From Streptomyces olivochromogenes (lineage in GTDB: Bacteria; Actinomycetota; Actinomycetes; Streptomycetales; Streptomycetaceae): a DNA stretch of 54,453 bases. The stretch spans positions 1 through 54,453 of the forward strand of contig NZ_JADDRL010000067.1 of NCBI RefSeq assembly GCF_021538895.1, written 5' to 3'. The position numbers and the translations under genes are program-made. The notes beneath the pieces are model-generated. The model ran no database searches and had not been told where the DNA came from. It saw only the letters and a program-made list of their open reading frames with translations. Shown here piece after piece: positions 52,029-54,453 of this stretch; the first letter of the stretch is position 1, and each line of letters starts with the position of its first letter.

Positions 52029-53066
52029 CTACTTTGCACCCGTTTCGCCGCCAACTTCCAGGGTCTGACCGGCGGAGATGTCGTTCGGGTCGGCCCCGAT
52101 GGACTTCTTGTTGGCGGCGTAGAGCGCCCGCCATCCGCCGTCCACGTCAAGGGAGTCCGCGATGGAGGCGAGAGTGTCGCCGGTGCGCACGGTGTAGGTG
52201 GAGTCCCCACGAGAGGCGTGACGGCCGGAAGTTGTGTCGGTCTGTCCGCTTACGGCACTTTCGTCCGCGTCCTCGTCCGCGCTGATCCCGCGATGGCGGC
52301 CGCCGCTGCTCGCCCCGGTGTCAACCAGGCTCCAAGAACTGCCGTTCTGCCACGAGTTGTCCGAGTCGTCCACCTTGGGGGACTCGGCGACCGAGCTGTG
52401 GGTTCCCTGTGAATCGCCGGAGCCCTTGGAGTCGGGCGATGTCGACTTGTCCGACTTAGTGGAGTTCTTCCCCTCGTCCTTCTTGCCAGTGTCGGCGCTC
52501 GACGAAGGGGAGGCGGACGGCGAGGAGCCGGGGGACGGAGCGTCGCCGTCGGAGTCGGGGTCGCCGGACTCGTCGGACCCGTTGGACGAGTCGGACAAAC
52601 CGGACGACTCATCCGAATCGCCGGAAGAGGCGTGGCCGTTGCCCTGCGAGCCGGATCCCCCGACACCGGTGTCGACGTCGACCGAACCGGAGTTCGCGGT
52701 GAGCCCGGACAGCAGGGCACAGGTGGCCCAGTGCTCCGTGCCCTGGTCGGCGAGGATCCGCTCGGCGACGGCTATCTGCTGCGAACGGCTGGCCTGGTCG
52801 GGGCTGACGGCGTAGTGGAGGCCGCCGTACTTGTCCCAGTCGTCCTGGGACATCTGCAGGCCGCCGTAGTACCCGTTGCCCGTGTCGGCGCTCCAGGAGC
52901 CGCCGCTCTCGCACTCGGCCACCTTGTCCCAGGTGTTTCCGTCGGCCGCGTTCGCGGCGGTGGCACCGAGGAGCGGGATGGCGATGGCGGAGCCGGTCAC
53001 TCCGGCCGCGACGAGAAGAGCCGGAGCCTGACGGGGGCGACGGTGGCGTCCGTTCCCGGAGAGCAT
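52029..53066 (-). CDS. Resuscitation-promoting factor with acidic linker and LysM domain (RpfC-like)
   Basis: 345 aa, ATG with AAAGG seven bases upstream. Signal peptide to about residue 40 (ATAANA), then an Rpf domain (about 42-118) with catalytic Glu in WDKVAECESGGSWSADTGNGYYGGLQMS. A very long low-complexity linker rich in Ser, Asp and Gly (about 125-275) leads to a C-terminal LysM (about 290-338, YTVRTGDTLASIADSLDV). Tandem with the preceding rpf gene on the same strand, but without a recognisable riboswitch. From memory this corresponds to rpfC in S. coelicolor. Confidence 0.9.
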   Translation of the reverse strand: MLSGNGRHRRPRQAPALLVAAGVTGSAIAIPLLGATAANAADGNTWDKVAECESGGSWSADTGNGYYGGLQMSQDDWDKYGGLHYAVSPDQASRSQQIAVAERILADQGTEHWATCALLSGLTANSGSVDVDTGVGGSGSQGNGHASSGDSDESSGLSDSSNGSDESGDPDSDGDAPSPGSSPSASPSSSADTGKKDEGKNSTKSDKSTSPDSKGSGDSQGTHSSVAESPKVDDSDNSWQNGSSWSLVDTGASSGGRHRGISADEDADESAVSGQTDTTSGRHASRGDSTYTVRTGDTLASIADSLDVDGGWRALYAANKKSIGADPNDISAGQTLEVGGETGAK

Positions 53067-53259
53067 GCGGAGACCTTTCGTGCGACAGCATTGACCGGCG
53101 CGGCAGGTGTTGCAGGAGTACCGCGTCGAGGGGTGAACGTATAGGCAGACGATCACTTGTCACAAGTTAATGCCGCGTAGATCACGTGAAGATCACAGGC
53201 CTGATGGAGTGTCAGGTGTCGCTCGGGGTACGGATCTACGGAACTGCCTGTTCCGGTCA

Positions 53260-54453
53260 TTACCGGACGGGTGTGAACTCCACCGGCAGGGTCCGCAGCC
53301 CGCGCATGATCAGCCCGCCGCGCCAGCGCAGCTCGTCCGGGTCCACGGCGAGCCGGAGGTCGGGGAGGCGGGTGAGGAGGGTGGCCAGCGCGGACTGGCC
53401 CTCCAGGCGGGCGAGCGGGGCGCCCAGACAGTAGTGGATGCCGTGGCCGTACCCGAGGTGCTGGTTGTCCCGCCGGCCGAGGTCGAGGACGTCCGGGTCG
53501 GCGAACCGCTCCGGGTCCCGGTCGGCGGCGGCGAGGACGACGAGGACCGGGTCGCCGGGCGCGATGTCCTGTCCGCCGATGGTGAGCGGCTCGGTGGCGA
53601 ACCGCCAGGTGGCGAGCTCCACGGGGCCGTCGTAGCGCAGGAGTTCCTCGACCCCGGTCTCCAGCAGGTCCCGTTCGCCGGCGTCGAGGGAGCGCTGGAG
53701 GCGGTGGCGCTGCTCGGGGTGGGTGAGCAGGGCGTAGGTGCCGTTGCCGATGAGGTTCACGGTCGTCTCGAACCCGGCGAACAGCAGGATGAAGGCCATC
53801 GCGGCGGCCTCGTTCTCGGTGAGGTGCTCACCGTGGTCGGAGGCCCGGATGAGGGCGGAGATGAGGTCCTCGCCGGGGGTCGGGTCGTCGGGCAGGGCCT
53901 CGCGCTTCTTGTGGATGAGCTCGGCGAGATAGCCCCGCATCTTCTTCACCGACCGCGCGACCCCGCCCCTGGGCCCGCCCCCGTGCCGGATCATCATGCC
54001 CGCCCAGTCCCGGAAGTCGTCCTGGTCCTCGCGCGGGACGCCGAGCAGGTCGCAGATGGCGTAGATGGGGAGTGGGAAGGCGAACTCGTGGATGAGGTCG
54101 GCCGAGCCCCGCGCGGCGAACTGGTCGATGAGGTGGTCGGTGAGCTCCTGGACGCGGGGGGCGAACTCGGCGACGCGACGAGGCGTGAAGGCCTTGCTCA
54201 CCAGCCGGCGCAGCCGCGTGTGGTCCGGCGGGTCGATGTTGAGCAGGTGGGTCATCAGCTCGGCCTTGCGCTCGCCGGGGATACCGGTCTTGCCCTTGGC
54301 GTGCGCGGGCTCGTCGTGATGCGCCGGGTTCTTGGACAGGCGGCCGTCGGCGAGGGCCTGCTTGGCGTCGCCGTACCGCGTGACCAGCCAGGCATCCACC
54401 CCGCTCGGCAGCTTCGTCCGGTGCACGGGAGCGTGCTCGCGCAGCCAGGCGTA
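53260..54453 (-). CDS. Cytochrome P450, 5' end cut by the window
   Basis: At least 397 aa; the reading frame continues out of the window, so roughly the first 20 residues are missing. The I-helix motif AGFET (in FILLFAGFETTVNL), the ExxR motif EELLR and a heme loop LGYGHGIHYCLGAPLAR are present, with the heme-ligand Cys. The first Phe of the canonical FGxGxHxCLG is Tyr here (YGHGIHYCLG). The pattern fits the bacterial CYP105/CYP107 group; from memory the gene at this place in S. coelicolor is CYP107U1. Substrate and redox partners are unknown. Confidence 0.93.
   Translation of the reverse strand, partial: YAWLREHAPVHRTKLPSGVDAWLVTRYGDAKQALADGRLSKNPAHHDEPAHAKGKTGIPGERKAELMTHLLNIDPPDHTRLRRLVSKAFTPRRVAEFAPRVQELTDHLIDQFAARGSADLIHEFAFPLPIYAICDLLGVPREDQDDFRDWAGMMIRHGGGPRGGVARSVKKMRGYLAELIHKKREALPDDPTPGEDLISALIRASDHGEHLTENEAAAMAFILLFAGFETTVNLIGNGTYALLTHPEQRHRLQRSLDAGERDLLETGVEELLRYDGPVELATWRFATEPLTIGGQDIAPGDPVLVVLAAADRDPERFADPDVLDLGRRDNQHLGYGHGIHYCLGAPLARLEGQSALATLLTRLPDLRLAVDPDELRWRGGLIMRGLRTLPVEFTPVR

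Noticed and set aside
1..54453. Insertion sequences, prophage or integrase genes
   Set aside because: I found no transposase, integrase or phage-like reading frame; the tRNA shows no duplicated 3' end that would mark an attachment site.

Overview
The window is a high-GC actinobacterial chromosome segment, almost certainly from Streptomyces. The evidence is GC-rich codon usage, many GTG starts with GTGA/ATGA stop-start overlaps, a bldA-type tRNA-Leu(UAA), a PrsI/ArsI/SigI partner-switching set, LAXTG-type sorting, two Rpf muralytic enzymes and gene order that, from memory, matches the Streptomyces coelicolor region around hutU, bldA, ndh, eno and rpfA. The assignment to that species or a close relative is recollection, not a search result.

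Layout. 1-4.1 kb: an OmpR-type two-component pair (minus) and a divergent POT peptide transporter. 4.1-8.1 kb: a four-gene minus-strand operon of exported proteins, two of them with sortase signals (LPQTG and LAETG). 8.3-10.6 kb: anti-sigma kinase, anti-anti-sigma factor and SigB/SigF-family sigma factor. 10.8-12.4 kb: a membrane protein with an ECF-sigma-like N-terminus, a zinc anti-sigma motif and an external ricin-type lectin domain. 12.4-17.8 kb: a histidine-catabolic operon (hutU, M20 amidohydrolase, hutF, hutI), divergent from a PLP decarboxylase with a long glycine-rich N-terminus. 19.9-22.0 kb: a roadblock/LC7 and DUF4388-like cluster. 22.1-25.2 kb: a membrane protein, an RpiR regulator and a HAL/PAL-family lyase that lacks the MIO-forming Ala-Ser-Gly. 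25.4-33.5 kb: exported beta-carbonic anhydrase, cystathionine beta-synthase, an SGNH hydrolase, thiolase, small proteins and a Bax-inhibitor-1-like protein. 33.8-39.4 kb: pobA, a large secreted subtilase and bldA. 39.8-44.5 kb: a MacB-like ABC exporter and a cyclopropane-fatty-acid-synthase-like methyltransferase. 44.5-53 kb: a repeat-rich intergenic element, ndh, ppx, DUF501, divIC, eno and two resuscitation-promoting factors, the first behind a c-di-AMP riboswitch. The window ends inside a cytochrome P450 gene.

How it fits together. The hut operon degrades urocanate to glutamate by the formylglutamate route, with an M20 amidohydrolase where HutG would be expected. The hutU promoter carries a perfect palindrome whose half-site recurs upstream of the lyase-RpiR pair, which suggests shared control. 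The 3' end groups growth and cell-wall functions (ndh, ppx, divIC, eno, rpf). The most unusual items are the MIO-less lyase with its RpiR partner and shared operator, the sigma/anti-sigma/lectin fusion, the two-signal surface-protein operon, the roadblock cluster without its usual GTPase, and three tandem-repeat intergenic arrays (15/17, 92 and 32 bp).
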